DNA of 64,000 bases from Methylobacterium sp. Leaf108 (GCF_001423265.1 NZ_LMND01000001.1:2128-66127); one strand, 5' to 3'. Shown: positions 26,314-34,853, counted from the stretch's first letter. Notes: generated by a model from the sequence alone, not told the origin. Numbers and translations: made by a program.

Positions 26314-27237
26314 GTGATCGGCCTCGTCCTGCACCGGCTCGTCCAGGCGGTCCCGACCCTGTTCCTCGTGGTGGCGGGCAGCTTCTTCCTGATGCGCCTG
26401 GCGCCCGGCGGTCCGTTCGACCTCGAACGCCCCCTCCCCCGCGCGGCGATGGAGAACCTGTCGCGCACCTACGGGCTCGACCAGCCGCTGGCGGTCCAGT
26501 TCCTGCGCTATTGCGCGGCGCTGCTGCGGGGCGACCTCGGGCCCTCGTTCTCGTTCCGCGACCTCACCGTGGCGGAACTGTTCGCCCGCGGCCTGCCGGT
26601 GTCGATGACCCTGGGCGCGCTGGCGCTGGTGCTCGCGGTCTGCGCCGGCCTCGGCCTCGGGTCGCTGGCCGCCTTGCGGCGCGGCAGCGGTTGGGACCGG
26701 GCCGTGGGTCTCATGGCCGGCACCGGCCTGTCGGTTCCCGGGTTCGTGGTGGCGCCGCTCCTGCAGATCGTGTTCGGGCTCGGGCTGGCCTGGCTGCCGG
26801 TGGGCGGCTGGGAGGGTGGCGCACCGAGCCATCTCGTCCTGCCGGCGATCACCCTGGCGCTGCCCCAGGCCGGGGCGATCGCCCGCCTCGTCCGCTCCGC
26901 CCTGGTCGAGACCCTCAACGCGCCGCACGTGCGCACCCAGCGCGCCATGGGCCTGTCGCCGGCGCGCATCGCCCGCCACGCGCTGCGCGCCGCCCTGATC
27001 CCGGTGGTGGCCACCCTCGGCCCCACCGCGGCGGCGCTGCTGACGGGGTCGGTGGTGGTCGAGACGATCTTCGGCCTGCCCGGCATCGGCCGCTACTTCG
27101 TCGACGGCGCGCTCAACCGCGACTACACGCTGGTGATGGGCACGGTGGTGCTGGTGGCGGTCTTCGTGATGGTCCTCAACCTCGTCGGCGACATCGCGGC
27201 GGCCATGCTCGACCCGCGCACGCGGTCGATGCGATGA
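26314..27237 (+). CDS. ABC transporter permease, OppB/DppB family
   Basis: 307 residues, six predicted membrane helices. It opens with the family-typical LHRLVQAVPTLFLV helix and has the GLDQPLAVQFLRY loop, and the cytoplasmic EAA-like loop AMGLSPARIARHALRAALIP that docks with the ATPase. It should form the channel of a peptide, nickel or opine importer together with the next gene. A GTG start at 26314 is used because it begins right before the first membrane helix. It overlaps the next permease by ATGA. No substrate-binding protein or ATPase gene is adjacent. Confidence 0.85.
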   Translation: MIGLVLHRLVQAVPTLFLVVAGSFFLMRLAPGGPFDLERPLPRAAMENLSRTYGLDQPLAVQFLRYCAALLRGDLGPSFSFRDLTVAELFARGLPVSMTLGALALVLAVCAGLGLGSLAALRRGSGWDRAVGLMAGTGLSVPGFVVAPLLQIVFGLGLAWLPVGGWEGGAPSHLVLPAITLALPQAGAIARLVRSALVETLNAPHVRTQRAMGLSPARIARHALRAALIPVVATLGPTAAALLTGSVVVETIFGLPGIGRYFVDGALNRDYTLVMGTVVLVAVFVMVLNLVGDIAAAMLDPRTRSMR

Positions 27238-28343
27238 CGGCGGGCGGGTCCCTCGGGCGGCTGGCGGCCGGGCGCCTCCTGCGCCGGCCCGTCGCCGTCG
27301 CGGCGGTGGCGGTGCTGACCGCCGTGGCCCTGGCCTGCCTCGTCGGCCCGCTCCTCACCGGCCACGCGCCGGGGCGGATCTACCCCGACCTCGTGCGGGT
27401 GGCGCCCGGGCCGGCGGCACACCCGCGCGGCGACGACCTTCCGGACATCCTCGCACGCCTCGCCTTCCGCATGCGCGTGCGCCTCGAGGCCGTGGTGCGG
27501 GAACCGGGCACGGTGCGCCTGACGCTCGCCGCCGACCGGCCGATCGACCCGCGCGTGCTGACCGCGCTGCCGCGCTCGGACCTGTTCGGTACGCCCGTCG
27601 TCCTGTCGCGCGCGGAGGACGGGCGCGGCCTCGTCGTCTCGGTCCCCGTGCGCCGGCTCCACTTCCTCCTGGGCACCGATGCGCTCGGGCGCGACATCCT
27701 CTCCCGCAGCCTGGTCGCCGGCCGGGTCTCGCTGCTGATCGGCCTCGTCGCCACCGCCGTCGCGCTCATCGTGGGCGTCGTCTACGGCGCCGTGGCGGGG
27801 TTTTCCGGCGGCACGCTCGATGCGGTGATGATGCGGATCGTCGACATCCTCTACGCGCTGCCGTTCGTGTTCTTCGTGATCGTCCTGCTGGTATTCTTCC
27901 GGGCGAACCTCGTGCTCATCCTGGCGGCCATCGCGGCGGTGGAATGGCTCGACATGGCCCGGCTGGTGCGCGCCCAGACCCGAGCCCTGCGCCACCGCGA
28001 CTTCGTGCGCGCCGCCGAGGCGCTCGGCCGGTCGCGGGCCGCGATCCTCGCCCGCCACGTCGTCCCCAACACCCTGGGGGTCGTGGTGGTGGCCGCGACC
28101 TCGCTGGTGCCGCGGGTGATCCTGCTGGAGAGCTTCCTCTCGTTCCTCGGGCTCGGGGTCCAGGAGCCCGAGACGAGCTGGGGCGCCCTCGTCGCCGACG
28201 GTGCCCGCTCCCTCGAGACGGCGCCCTGGATGCTGGCCGGTCCGACCGCCTTCCTGGTCGCGACGCTGGTCTCGCTCAACCTGATCGGCGACGCCCTGTC
28301 CGACGCCCTCGATCCGCGCCTGCGCGACCTCGGCGCGACGTGA
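27234..28343 (+). CDS. ABC transporter permease, OppC/DppC family, with periplasmic insertion
   Basis: 369 residues, about 60-70 more than a usual OppC. The first helix (about 18-42) is followed by a long soluble stretch (about 45-135), predicted periplasmic, before the family signature LGTDALGRDILSR and five further helices. The ATPase-docking loop is EALGRSRAAILARHVVPN. The insertion contains a beta-strand-like repeat of Arg/Val segments and may meet a binding protein. The ATGA overlap with the OppB-like gene means the two are co-translated. The stop codon falls inside the first unit of a 16-bp tandem repeat. Confidence 0.85.
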   Translation: MTAGGSLGRLAAGRLLRRPVAVAAVAVLTAVALACLVGPLLTGHAPGRIYPDLVRVAPGPAAHPRGDDLPDILARLAFRMRVRLEAVVREPGTVRLTLAADRPIDPRVLTALPRSDLFGTPVVLSRAEDGRGLVVSVPVRRLHFLLGTDALGRDILSRSLVAGRVSLLIGLVATAVALIVGVVYGAVAGFSGGTLDAVMMRIVDILYALPFVFFVIVLLVFFRANLVLILAAIAAVEWLDMARLVRAQTRALRHRDFVRAAEALGRSRAAILARHVVPNTLGVVVVAATSLVPRVILLESFLSFLGLGVQEPETSWGALVADGARSLETAPWMLAGPTAFLVATLVSLNLIGDALSDALDPRLRDLGAT

Positions 28344-28408
28344 TCTCGGCGCGACGTGATCTCGGCGCGACGTGATCTCGGCGCGACGTGATCTCAGCGC
28401 GGTGTGAC
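28329..28408. repeat. 16-bp tandem repeat, five units, at a convergent gene junction
   Basis: CTCGGCGCGACGTGAT is repeated perfectly four times (28329, 28345, 28361, 28377) and once in a diverged form (28393-28408). The array contains the stop codon of the OppC-like gene in unit one and the stop of the minus-strand hypothetical gene in unit five. The perfect identity of four copies suggests recent slippage and probable copy-number variation among strains. Confidence 0.9.
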
Positions 28409-28585
28409 CAGGGGCTGGTAGACGATCCGCACGACGCGGCCGTCGGTGTTTCCCGGCACGGCGGTGGCGCCCGTCGCGGCGGGATCGTCGGGCGGCGGCT
28501 TCGCCTCGCCGCCCCTGAACGCGGCGGTGAAGAGAGCGGCCAGGACGACGACGAACAGGATTTCGGAGGAGCGTGGACGCGGCAT
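28394..28585 (-). CDS. Small single-pass membrane protein, unknown
   Basis: 63 residues from the ATG at 28585: basic start (MPRPRSSE), one hydrophobic helix (about 9-22), then a Pro/Asp/Gly-rich tail ending VRIVYQPLVTPR. It could be a small inner-membrane or secreted protein. An earlier ATG at 28672 is possible but lacks support. I recognise no family. It is convergent with the OppC-like gene, and the last codons lie in the tandem repeat. Confidence 0.4.
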   Translation of the reverse strand: MPRPRSSEILFVVVLAALFTAAFRGGEAKPPPDDPAATGATAVPGNTDGRVVRIVYQPLVTPR

Positions 28586-28704
28586 GGGGCGGACCCGTGG
28601 GGATGCCGCCAGCATGAGCCGGACCGGTGAAGGCAAAAGCGGAACGAAAGCGATTCGCCTCGACTTCTCCACCCGTCTCTCACAGCAGCGTTAACGAGGT
28701 GTCG

Positions 28705-30174
28705 ATGGCGACCAGGGCTGAAACGGCGGCGAGCCCGGAGCGCGTCCCGATGGGGACGGTGATCGACACCGACGTCTCGGCCCGTCTCGACCGGCTGCCC
28801 TGGGGCAGGTTCCACGTCCTCGTCATCGTGGCGCTCGGAATCACCTGGGTGCTCGACGGCCTCGAGGTGACGCTGGCCGGTTCGCTGGTGGGCGCGCTAC
28901 GCAAGGAGCCGATGAGCTTCACCGAGTTCGACGTCGGGCTCGCGGCCAGCTCCTACCTCATCGGCGCCGTCACCGGCGCGCTCGGCTTCGGCTGGCTCAC
29001 CGACCGGATCGGGCGCAAGAAGCTGTTCTTCATCACCCTCGCCCTCTACCTCGTGGCCACCGCCGCCACCGGCCTGTCGTGGGACATCTACAGCTTCTGC
29101 ATCTTCCGCTTCCTCACCGGCGCCGGCATCGGCGGCGAGTACACCGCCATCAATTCCACCATCCAGGAGCTGGTGCCGGCCCGCGTGCGCGGCTGGACCG
29201 ACCTCGTCATCAACGGCTCGTTCTGGATCGGTGCGGCGGGCGGCTCCGTCCTGTCGATCGTGCTGCTGCGCGCCGACGTGATCGACCCGAACTGGGGCTG
29301 GCGCGTCGCCTTCTTCATCGGCGGCGGCGTCGGACTCGCCATCCTTCTCCTGCGGTCGTGGATTCCCGAGAGCCCGCGCTGGCTCGCCACCCATGGCTAC
29401 ATCGCCGAGGCCGACCGGGTGGTGTCGGGCATCGAGAAGCGCTTCACCGACGAGGGCCACACCCTGCCCCCGATCGACGAGGCCAAGCGCTACAAGATCA
29501 AGACCCGCAGCCACACGCCCCTGTCGGAGGTGTTCGGCACCATGCTGGTGGGCCACCGCAAGCAGACCTTGGTCGGCCTCGCCCTGATGATCGCGCAGGC
29601 GTTCTTCTACAATGCCCTGTTCTTCACCTACGCGCTGGTGCTGCAGCGGTTCTACGGCGTGCCCGGCGAGCACGTCGGCTGGTACCTGCTGCCCTTCGCC
29701 CTCGGCTCCTTCCTCGGGCCGGTGCTGCTGGGGCGTCTGTTCGACACGATCGGGCGGCGGCAGATGATCGCCTTCACCTACGGCATCTCGGCGGTGTTGC
29801 TCGCCGTCACCGGCTACCTCTTCAAGATCGAGGTGTTCGGGCCGGTCGGCCAGACCGCGGCCTGGATGGTGGTGTTCTTCTTCGCCTCGGCCGCCGCGAG
29901 CGCGGCCTATCTCACCGTGGCCGAGACCTTCCCGCTGGAAATCCGGGCCCTGGCCATCGCGGTGTTCTATGCGCTGGGCACCGGCATCGGCGGGGTCTCG
30001 GGCCCGCTGCTGTTCGGCGCCCTGGTGGAGACCGGTTCGCGCGACAACGTGCTGATCGGCTACGGCATCGGCGCGGCGCTGATGCTGTTCGCGGCCATCG
30101 TCGGGGGAATCTGGGGCACGGCCGCCGAGGGCAAGTCCCTGGAGGAGGTCTCCAAGCCGCTGGCGGCGGCCTGA
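28705..30174 (+). CDS. MFS transporter, sugar/metabolite:H+ symporter type
   Basis: 489 residues, twelve predicted helices. MFS signatures are GWLTDRIGRKK between helices 2 and 3, PESPRWL after helix 6 (a sugar-porter hallmark), and GRLFDTIGRRQ between helices 8 and 9. The large central cytoplasmic loop holds the KTRSHTPLSEVFG segment. Substrate is not predictable; sugars, organic acids or aromatic acids are possible. The ATG at 28705 follows a GAGGT ribosome-binding site; an upstream start would add 26 polar residues. Confidence 0.85.
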   Translation: MATRAETAASPERVPMGTVIDTDVSARLDRLPWGRFHVLVIVALGITWVLDGLEVTLAGSLVGALRKEPMSFTEFDVGLAASSYLIGAVTGALGFGWLTDRIGRKKLFFITLALYLVATAATGLSWDIYSFCIFRFLTGAGIGGEYTAINSTIQELVPARVRGWTDLVINGSFWIGAAGGSVLSIVLLRADVIDPNWGWRVAFFIGGGVGLAILLLRSWIPESPRWLATHGYIAEADRVVSGIEKRFTDEGHTLPPIDEAKRYKIKTRSHTPLSEVFGTMLVGHRKQTLVGLALMIAQAFFYNALFFTYALVLQRFYGVPGEHVGWYLLPFALGSFLGPVLLGRLFDTIGRRQMIAFTYGISAVLLAVTGYLFKIEVFGPVGQTAAWMVVFFFASAAASAAYLTVAETFPLEIRALAIAVFYALGTGIGGVSGPLLFGALVETGSRDNVLIGYGIGAALMLFAAIVGGIWGTAAEGKSLEEVSKPLAAA

Positions 30175-30211
30175 TCCGCGCCGCCGGGGCCGGGCGGCCC
30201 GCCGTCCCGCC

Positions 30212-30685
30212 TCAGCGGTCGCGCCGGTGCGCGAAGAAGGTTCGCAGCAACGCCGCGCCCTCGGCCTCGCGAAAACCGCCGTAGACCTCCGGCGCGTGGT
30301 GGCAGGTCGGCTGGTTGAACACCCGCGGCCCGTGCTCGACGCCGCCGCCCTTGGGGTCGGACGCCGAGAAGTAGAGCCGGCGGATGCGCGCCAGCGAGAT
30401 CGCGCCCGCGCACATCGGACACGGCTCCAGGGTCACGTAGAGGTCGCAGCCTACCAGGCGCTCGTCGCCGACGGCGGCGCAGGCCGCGCGGATCGCCAGG
30501 ATCTCGGCGTGCGCGGTGGGATCGGCCAGGGCGCGGGGCCGGTTGCCCGCCACGGCCAGCACCGTGCCGCCGCGCAGCACGACGGCACCCACCGGCACCT
30601 CGCCGGCATCGGCGGCCGCGCGGGCGGCCGCGAAGGCCAGGTCGAACGGATCGTTGCCGGAGGAAAAAGGGATCGGATCGCTCAC
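30212..30685 (-). CDS. tadA: tRNA-specific adenosine deaminase TadA
   Basis: 157 residues with the cytidine/adenosine-deaminase zinc site: His59 and Glu61 in the HAE motif and Cys89/Cys92 in PCPMC. TadA converts A34 of tRNA-Arg(ACG) to inosine so that it can read CGU, CGC and CGA. Its substrate tRNA is encoded at 50022 in this window. The GTG at 30685 is chosen because AGGA sits eight bases upstream; the GTG at 30691 is too close to it. Confidence 0.9.
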   Translation of the reverse strand: MSDPIPFSSGNDPFDLAFAAARAAADAGEVPVGAVVLRGGTVLAVAGNRPRALADPTAHAEILAIRAACAAVGDERLVGCDLYVTLEPCPMCAGAISLARIRRLYFSASDPKGGGVEHGPRVFNQPTCHHAPEVYGGFREAEGAALLRTFFAHRRDR

Positions 30686-30771
30686 GGGCACGTTCCTAAG
30701 CCCCGGTCGGTGTCCGGGCAAACCCGCCGGCCGAACCGGCCATCGATCTGCGACAGGCAATGTTAATCCCC

Positions 30772-30796
30772 GGAACATTGCCGGCCCGACTGGGTT
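30772..30796 (+). promoter_or_regulatory. Candidate sigma-EcfG (general stress) promoter of csbD
   Basis: GGAAC at 30772-30776 and GTT at 30794-30796, separated by 17 bases, match the alphaproteobacterial EcfG promoter pattern (GGAAC, 16-17 bases, then a base and GTT). The site ends about 80 bases before the csbD start. CsbD-type proteins are stress genes in many bacteria, which fits. Confidence 0.5.
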
Positions 30797-30876
30797 GACC
30801 CGACGACGCGGCCAAGTCTTCGACGACAGACGTCGACCAGGACCAGGGCCCGCCAACGACAGTTGAGGAGCGCATC

Positions 30877-31080
30877 ATGAGCAGCACCACCGACAAGATC
30901 AAAGGTCTCGCCAACGAAGCCGTCGGCAACGTCAAGCAGGGCATCGGCAACGTCACAGACAACGACAAGCTGAAGGCCGAGGGCAAGGCCCAGGAACTCA
31001 AGGGCGAGACCCAGAAGACGGTCGGCGACGCCAAGGACGGCGTCAAGAACGCAGCCGACGCGGTCAAGAGCAAGATCTGA
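30877..31080 (+). CDS. CsbD-family stress protein
   Basis: 67 residues, no Cys, very rich in Lys, Asp, Ala and Gly, with the family pattern DKIKGLANEAVGNVKQGIG repeated in diverged form (LKAEGKAQELKGETQKTVG). CsbD-like proteins are abundant stress-induced proteins of unknown mechanism; they are probably partly unfolded helices. The gene has a good ribosome-binding site (GAGGAG before the ATG region) and an EcfG-like promoter upstream. A DUF1328 membrane protein gene follows. Confidence 0.9.
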   Translation: MSSTTDKIKGLANEAVGNVKQGIGNVTDNDKLKAEGKAQELKGETQKTVGDAKDGVKNAADAVKSKI

Positions 31081-31094
31081 TCGTACCTCGAACA

Positions 31095-31129
31095 GCCCGG
31101 CTCAAACGGTCCCATGCCCTGAGCCGGGC
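31095..31129 (+). terminator. Hairpin after csbD
   Basis: Perfect 10-bp stem, GCCCGGCTCA (31095-31104) with its complement at 31120-31129, loop of 15 bases, starting 14 bases after the csbD stop. There is no T-run, so readthrough into the DUF1328 gene is possible. Confidence 0.45.
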
Positions 31130-31194
31130 ATCCTGATCCTCGGATCATCGCAGCGCCGTTCGTCAGCGACGGCACGAACCGAACGGAGAACACC

Positions 31195-31371
31195 ATGATC
31201 GGTTGGGCAGTCACCTTCCTCGTCGTCGCGCTCGTCGCGGCACTCCTCGGCTTCGGTGGGATCGCCGGCACTGCGATGGAGGCCGCCAAGATCGTCTTCT
31301 TCGTGGCGATCGCGCTGTTCCTGATCTCGGCGGTGTTCGGCGTCATCCGCGGGCGCTCGCCCAGGATCTAG
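31195..31371 (+). CDS. DUF1328 (UPF0391) small membrane protein
   Basis: 58 residues with two hydrophobic helices (about 4-25 and 31-50) joined by a short Gly/Ala/Glu loop ([12 protein letters not shown]), ending in a basic IRGRSPRI tail. Length, helix spacing and the GIAG...A.AAKI pattern match UPF0391/DUF1328 proteins, which often travel with stress genes. Function unknown. The ATG has a GGAG site eight bases upstream. It lies 114 bp after csbD and is followed by an intrinsic terminator. Confidence 0.85.
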   Translation: MIGWAVTFLVVALVAALLGFGGIAGTAMEAAKIVFFVAIALFLISAVFGVIRGRSPRI

Positions 31372-31401
31372 TGTCGGTCTTCGGCCGACGGAGTGGGACA
31401 G

Positions 31402-31423
31402 AGGCGGCTTCGGCCGCCTTTTT
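31402..31423 (+). terminator. Rho-independent terminator after the DUF1328 gene
   Basis: GGCGGC (31403-31408), TTCG tetraloop, GCCGCC (31413-31418), then five T residues (31419-31423). This is the most classical intrinsic terminator in the window and ends the csbD/DUF1328 unit. Confidence 0.9.
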
Positions 31424-31495
31424 CTCGTCCGGCTCGGCCGTTCGTCGCGTCGTGGCCATCTCGCAACCGTGAACCCTCTCTGTTATGGGGCGGGG

Positions 31496-33670
31496 ATGAG
31501 CGACGACACAGACGATACGACGGGCGGGTCCGACGACACGCGCGATCCCACCACGACGCCTCCGGCGGTCGAGCGCGAAGACGCTGGCCGCGAAACCGCG
31601 ACGGCGCCTTGGGCCCCGACCACCGATGCCGGCGTGCCCGGCGATTCGGCCGAGGAGAAGCCCAAGCCCCGCAAGGCCGCAACCCCCGCCCGCGGCGGCG
31701 ACGCGCCCCTGCGGCGCCGGACCGAGCCGGCGCCCAAGCCCAAGCCGGCCGCCTCCGACGAGCCGACGCCGGAGGGTGACCGCATCGCCAAGGTGGTCGC
31801 ACGGGCCGGCATCGCCTCCCGCCGCGACGTCGAGGCCATGATCGAGCAAGGCCGCGTCAGCCTGAACGGCCGGGCCCTCGACTCGCCGGCGATCAACGTC
31901 ACCGATGCGGACGTCATCACCGTCGACGGCGAGCCGCTGCCGATCCGCGAGCGCACCCGGCTCTGGATCTTCCACAAGCCGCGCGGCCTCGTCACCACGG
32001 CCCGCGACCCGGAAGGTCGCCAGACCGTGTTCGAATCGCTGCCCGAGGACCTGCCGCGGGTGGTGGCGATCGGCCGGCTCGACATCAACACCGAAGGGCT
32101 GCTGCTGCTCACCAACGACGGCGGCCTCGCCAAGGTCATCGCGCATCCCGACACCGGCTGGCTGCGGCGCTACCGGGTGCGGGCCCACGGCGACACCAGC
32201 CAGGCCGAACTCGACAAGCTGCGCAAGGGCGTCACCATCGACGGCATGGACTACGGCCCGGTCGATGCCGTGCTCGACCGCTCGTCGGGCGACAACCTCT
32301 GGATCACGTTGGGCCTGCGCGAGGGCAAGAACCGAGAGGTCAAGCGCATCCTCGAACACCTCGGGCTGGCCGTGAACCGGCTGATCCGGCTGTCGTTCGG
32401 GCCGTTCCAGCTCGGCGACCTCGAAGTCGGCCTCGTCGAGGAGATCAAGACCAAGGTCCTCAAGGAGCAGCTCGGCCCGGCGCTGTCCGAACAGGCCGGC
32501 GTCGATTTCGCGAGCCCGGTGCGCGAGCCGATCGCTCCGTTCGGATCGCCCAAGCCGCAGGCCAAGCAGCCCGCCCGTTCGGCCTCGGCCGCCCGGGGCG
32601 CCGAACGGCGCCAGTCCGACGACGAGGCACCGCGCCCGGCGCGATCCTACGGCGAGCGCGCGCCCTCCCGTGGCGGCGACCGCCCGGTCCGCGGCCCCGC
32701 CGCTCCCGCCAGGGTTCCCACCGGAGGCTCCGGTGCCGGGCCGCGCCGCTCGGTCTGGCGCTCCGAGGAGGAGGCACCGGCGCAGGACGGCCCCCGCCGC
32801 GTCAAGGTTCCCCGCCGCGGAGCGGACCCGAAGGTCGAGCGCGAGACGGCGGCCGCCCGCGGTCGCGAGCGCGTCGGCGCCATCCAGACCGGCGAACGCC
32901 GGGTGCTGGTGGAGCGCCTGAAGGCGACGCCCCAGGAAGCCGCGCCCGAGCCGCATCGCCGCGACCGTGGTGCGCGCCGCGATGCGCCGGAGGGCGATGC
33001 CCGCCCGCAGCGCGCGCGGACAGACGGTCACGAGCCGGCCCGCGCGCCGCGGGCTTTCACGCCCAAGCCGGCGTTCCGGCGGGACGACCGCGACGACCGT
33101 CCCGCCCGCCGATTCGAGGGCGACGCCCGCCCACCGCGGCGGGACGACCAGCCCCGAGGCGCCGGCCGACCGGAGGGCGACGCACGTCCGCCCCGCCGCG
33201 ATGCCGGACCACGGCCGTTCGGCCGCGACGGTGCGCCGGGCGCCCCCCGCCAGGATCGCGGCGGGGAGCGTGGCGAACGCCGCGGCCCGCCGGCCGGCGA
33301 GCGTCCCCGCAGCTTCGCACCCTCGGGTGACCGCGACGGCGCCAGGGACCGTGGCGACCGTCCCGGTGGCGGCGATCGCGGCGGCTACAAGGGTGCCGGC
33401 GCCAAGCCCGGTGGTTTCAAGACCGGTGGATTCAAGGCGGGCGGCGAGCGACCGGGCGGGGACCGTGGCGGCTTCAAGGCCGGCGGCAAGCCGGGGGGCT
33501 TCAAGGCCGGCGGGGCCAAGCCGGGCGGCTTCGGCGCCAGGCCCGGGGGAGCCAAGCCCGGAGGTTTCGGGGCCAAGCCCGGAGGCTTCGGGGCCAAGCC
33601 CGGAGGCGCCAAGCCGGGTGGCCGTCCCGGCGGCGGGGCGGGTCGTCCGCCGCGCGGTGGTTCGCGGTGA
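31496..33670 (+). CDS. rRNA pseudouridine synthase (RluB/RsuA family) with long disordered tail
   Basis: 724 residues. An acidic N-terminal extension (about 1-90) precedes an S4 RNA-binding domain (about 96-145, RIAKVVARAGIASRRDVEAM) and the RsuA/RluB catalytic domain, with the active Asp196 in GRLDINTEGLLLL. The enzymatic part ends near residue 345. The remaining 380 or so residues are low-complexity: Arg/Asp-rich blocks with a recurrent EGDARPPRRD unit, then Gly/Lys repeats of the type GGFKAGG and KPGGFGA. Typical RluB is under 300 residues. The tail may bind RNA or drive condensation. The stop overlaps rsmD (GTGA). Confidence 0.88.
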   Translation: MSDDTDDTTGGSDDTRDPTTTPPAVEREDAGRETATAPWAPTTDAGVPGDSAEEKPKPRKAATPARGGDAPLRRRTEPAPKPKPAASDEPTPEGDRIAKVVARAGIASRRDVEAMIEQGRVSLNGRALDSPAINVTDADVITVDGEPLPIRERTRLWIFHKPRGLVTTARDPEGRQTVFESLPEDLPRVVAIGRLDINTEGLLLLTNDGGLAKVIAHPDTGWLRRYRVRAHGDTSQAELDKLRKGVTIDGMDYGPVDAVLDRSSGDNLWITLGLREGKNREVKRILEHLGLAVNRLIRLSFGPFQLGDLEVGLVEEIKTKVLKEQLGPALSEQAGVDFASPVREPIAPFGSPKPQAKQPARSASAARGAERRQSDDEAPRPARSYGERAPSRGGDRPVRGPAAPARVPTGGSGAGPRRSVWRSEEEAPAQDGPRRVKVPRRGADPKVERETAAARGRERVGAIQTGERRVLVERLKATPQEAAPEPHRRDRGARRDAPEGDARPQRARTDGHEPARAPRAFTPKPAFRRDDRDDRPARRFEGDARPPRRDDQPRGAGRPEGDARPPRRDAGPRPFGRDGAPGAPRQDRGGERGERRGPPAGERPRSFAPSGDRDGARDRGDRPGGGDRGGYKGAGAKPGGFKTGGFKAGGERPGGDRGGFKAGGKPGGFKAGGAKPGGFGARPGGAKPGGFGAKPGGFGAKPGGAKPGGRPGGGAGRPPRGGSR

Positions 33671-34227
33671 GGATCGTCGGCGGCGCCCATCGCGGGCGCC
33701 GGCTCGCGACCCCGAAGACCGATGCGATCCGTCCCACGTCGGATCGCCTGCGCGAGGCCGTCTTCAACGTCCTGATGCATGCCTACGACGACCCCGTCAC
33801 CGGCGCGCGGGTGCTCGACCTGTTCGCCGGCACCGGGGCACTCAGCTTCGAGGCTCTGTCACGCGGAGCCGCCTACGCCCTGCTGGTCGACGACGGCGCC
33901 GAGGCGCGCGGCCTGATCCGCGACAACATCGAGGCGTTCGGGGCTGAAGGCGTGACACGCCTGTTCCGGCGCGACGCGACCAAGCTCGGACCGGTGGGCA
34001 CCAGCGGCACGTTCTCGCTCGCCTTTTGCGATCCGCCCTACGGCCGCGACCTCGCCCCTGCGGCCCTGGCGTCGGCGGCCGAGGGCGGCTGGCTGGCGCC
34101 GGGCGCCCTCGTGGTGGTGGAGGAGGCCGCCAGCGCCATGGTCGGACTACCCGCCGGCTTCACGGAACTCGAACGGCGCCTCTATGGAGAGACGGCGATC
34201 GCCGTCGTCCGGTTCGCGACAGGCTGA
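33667..34227 (+). CDS. rsmD: 16S rRNA (guanine966-N2)-methyltransferase RsmD
   Basis: 186-residue class I methyltransferase. The SAM-binding motif is VLDLFAGTGALSFEALSRGA, and the catalytic DPPY (Asp122) is typical of N2-guanine and N6-adenine enzymes. The N-terminus MRIVGGAHRGRRL is the RsmD signature for 16S rRNA. It starts at GTG in a four-base overlap with the pseudouridine synthase, so two rRNA modification enzymes are co-translated. Confidence 0.92.
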   Translation: MRIVGGAHRGRRLATPKTDAIRPTSDRLREAVFNVLMHAYDDPVTGARVLDLFAGTGALSFEALSRGAAYALLVDDGAEARGLIRDNIEAFGAEGVTRLFRRDATKLGPVGTSGTFSLAFCDPPYGRDLAPAALASAAEGGWLAPGALVVVEEAASAMVGLPAGFTELERRLYGETAIAVVRFATG

Positions 34228-34233
34228 CGGGCC

Positions 34234-34632
34234 TTAACGGGGCGCGTCGGTGCCCAGCACCACGCGGGCGTCAGCGGCCAGTTGCCGTTCGGTCCGTCGC
34301 GGTTCCAGGTTGTCGAGCGCCATGCGGCGCAGGCCGAGCCACAGCAGGACGAGCGAGGCCAGCAGGAAGGGACCGGCGACGATGACCGCCGCAAGCGGCT
34401 CCGACCCGACGAGGACGGAAAGCCCCTTCACCACGGCGGCGAGGACCAGGAAGAAGCTAACGATCACCAGGAGGACGGCCATGCCCAGGAGGGTGACGAG
34501 GCCGAGGATGGCGCGGATGTTCCCCGTGGTCTCGATCTGCGCCAGGGCCAGGGTCTGACGCAGATGCTCGGCGCCCAGGCGCAGCGCCTGCCCGAGGAGG
34601 GCAGGAAGGGACTCCGAGGGCCGCTCCGCCAT
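34234..34632 (-). CDS. Holin-like (DUF1469) membrane protein
   Basis: 132 residues from the ATG at 34632 (a GTG four codons upstream is possible). It has an amphipathic N-terminus, two strongly hydrophobic helices (about 38-66 and 76-100) and a charged tail. It fits the DUF1469/phage holin superfamily 6-like proteins that are chromosomal genes in many Proteobacteria; the holin name is by resemblance and there is no phage context. Convergent with rsmD, six bases apart. Confidence 0.65.
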   Translation of the reverse strand: MAERPSESLPALLGQALRLGAEHLRQTLALAQIETTGNIRAILGLVTLLGMAVLLVIVSFFLVLAAVVKGLSVLVGSEPLAAVIVAGPFLLASLVLLWLGLRRMALDNLEPRRTERQLAADARVVLGTDAPR

Positions 34633-34853
34633 GATCCGTCCCACCCTCGCCCGTCACCCACCGCCCGAATTGCGGCCACGCTCGCTCAACGAACCCCGGG
34701 CGTCGCCGTTCCCGGGTCGTCGTCATCCCGGACCCGTCTGCCACAAGCCTGTGCAAGGACGCGCGCCGTGGGCGCGGGCGGCGAAGACCGGGGCCTGTCC
34801 CGCCCTTGCCTTCCGGGGGGCGCTTCGCCAAGTTGAGTCCCCGTCCTCGGGCC

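Noticed and set aside
34234..34632. Holin-like gene as a sign of a prophage.
   Set aside because: No other phage gene is near; DUF1469 proteins are ordinary chromosomal genes, and the surroundings are rsmD and dnaN.
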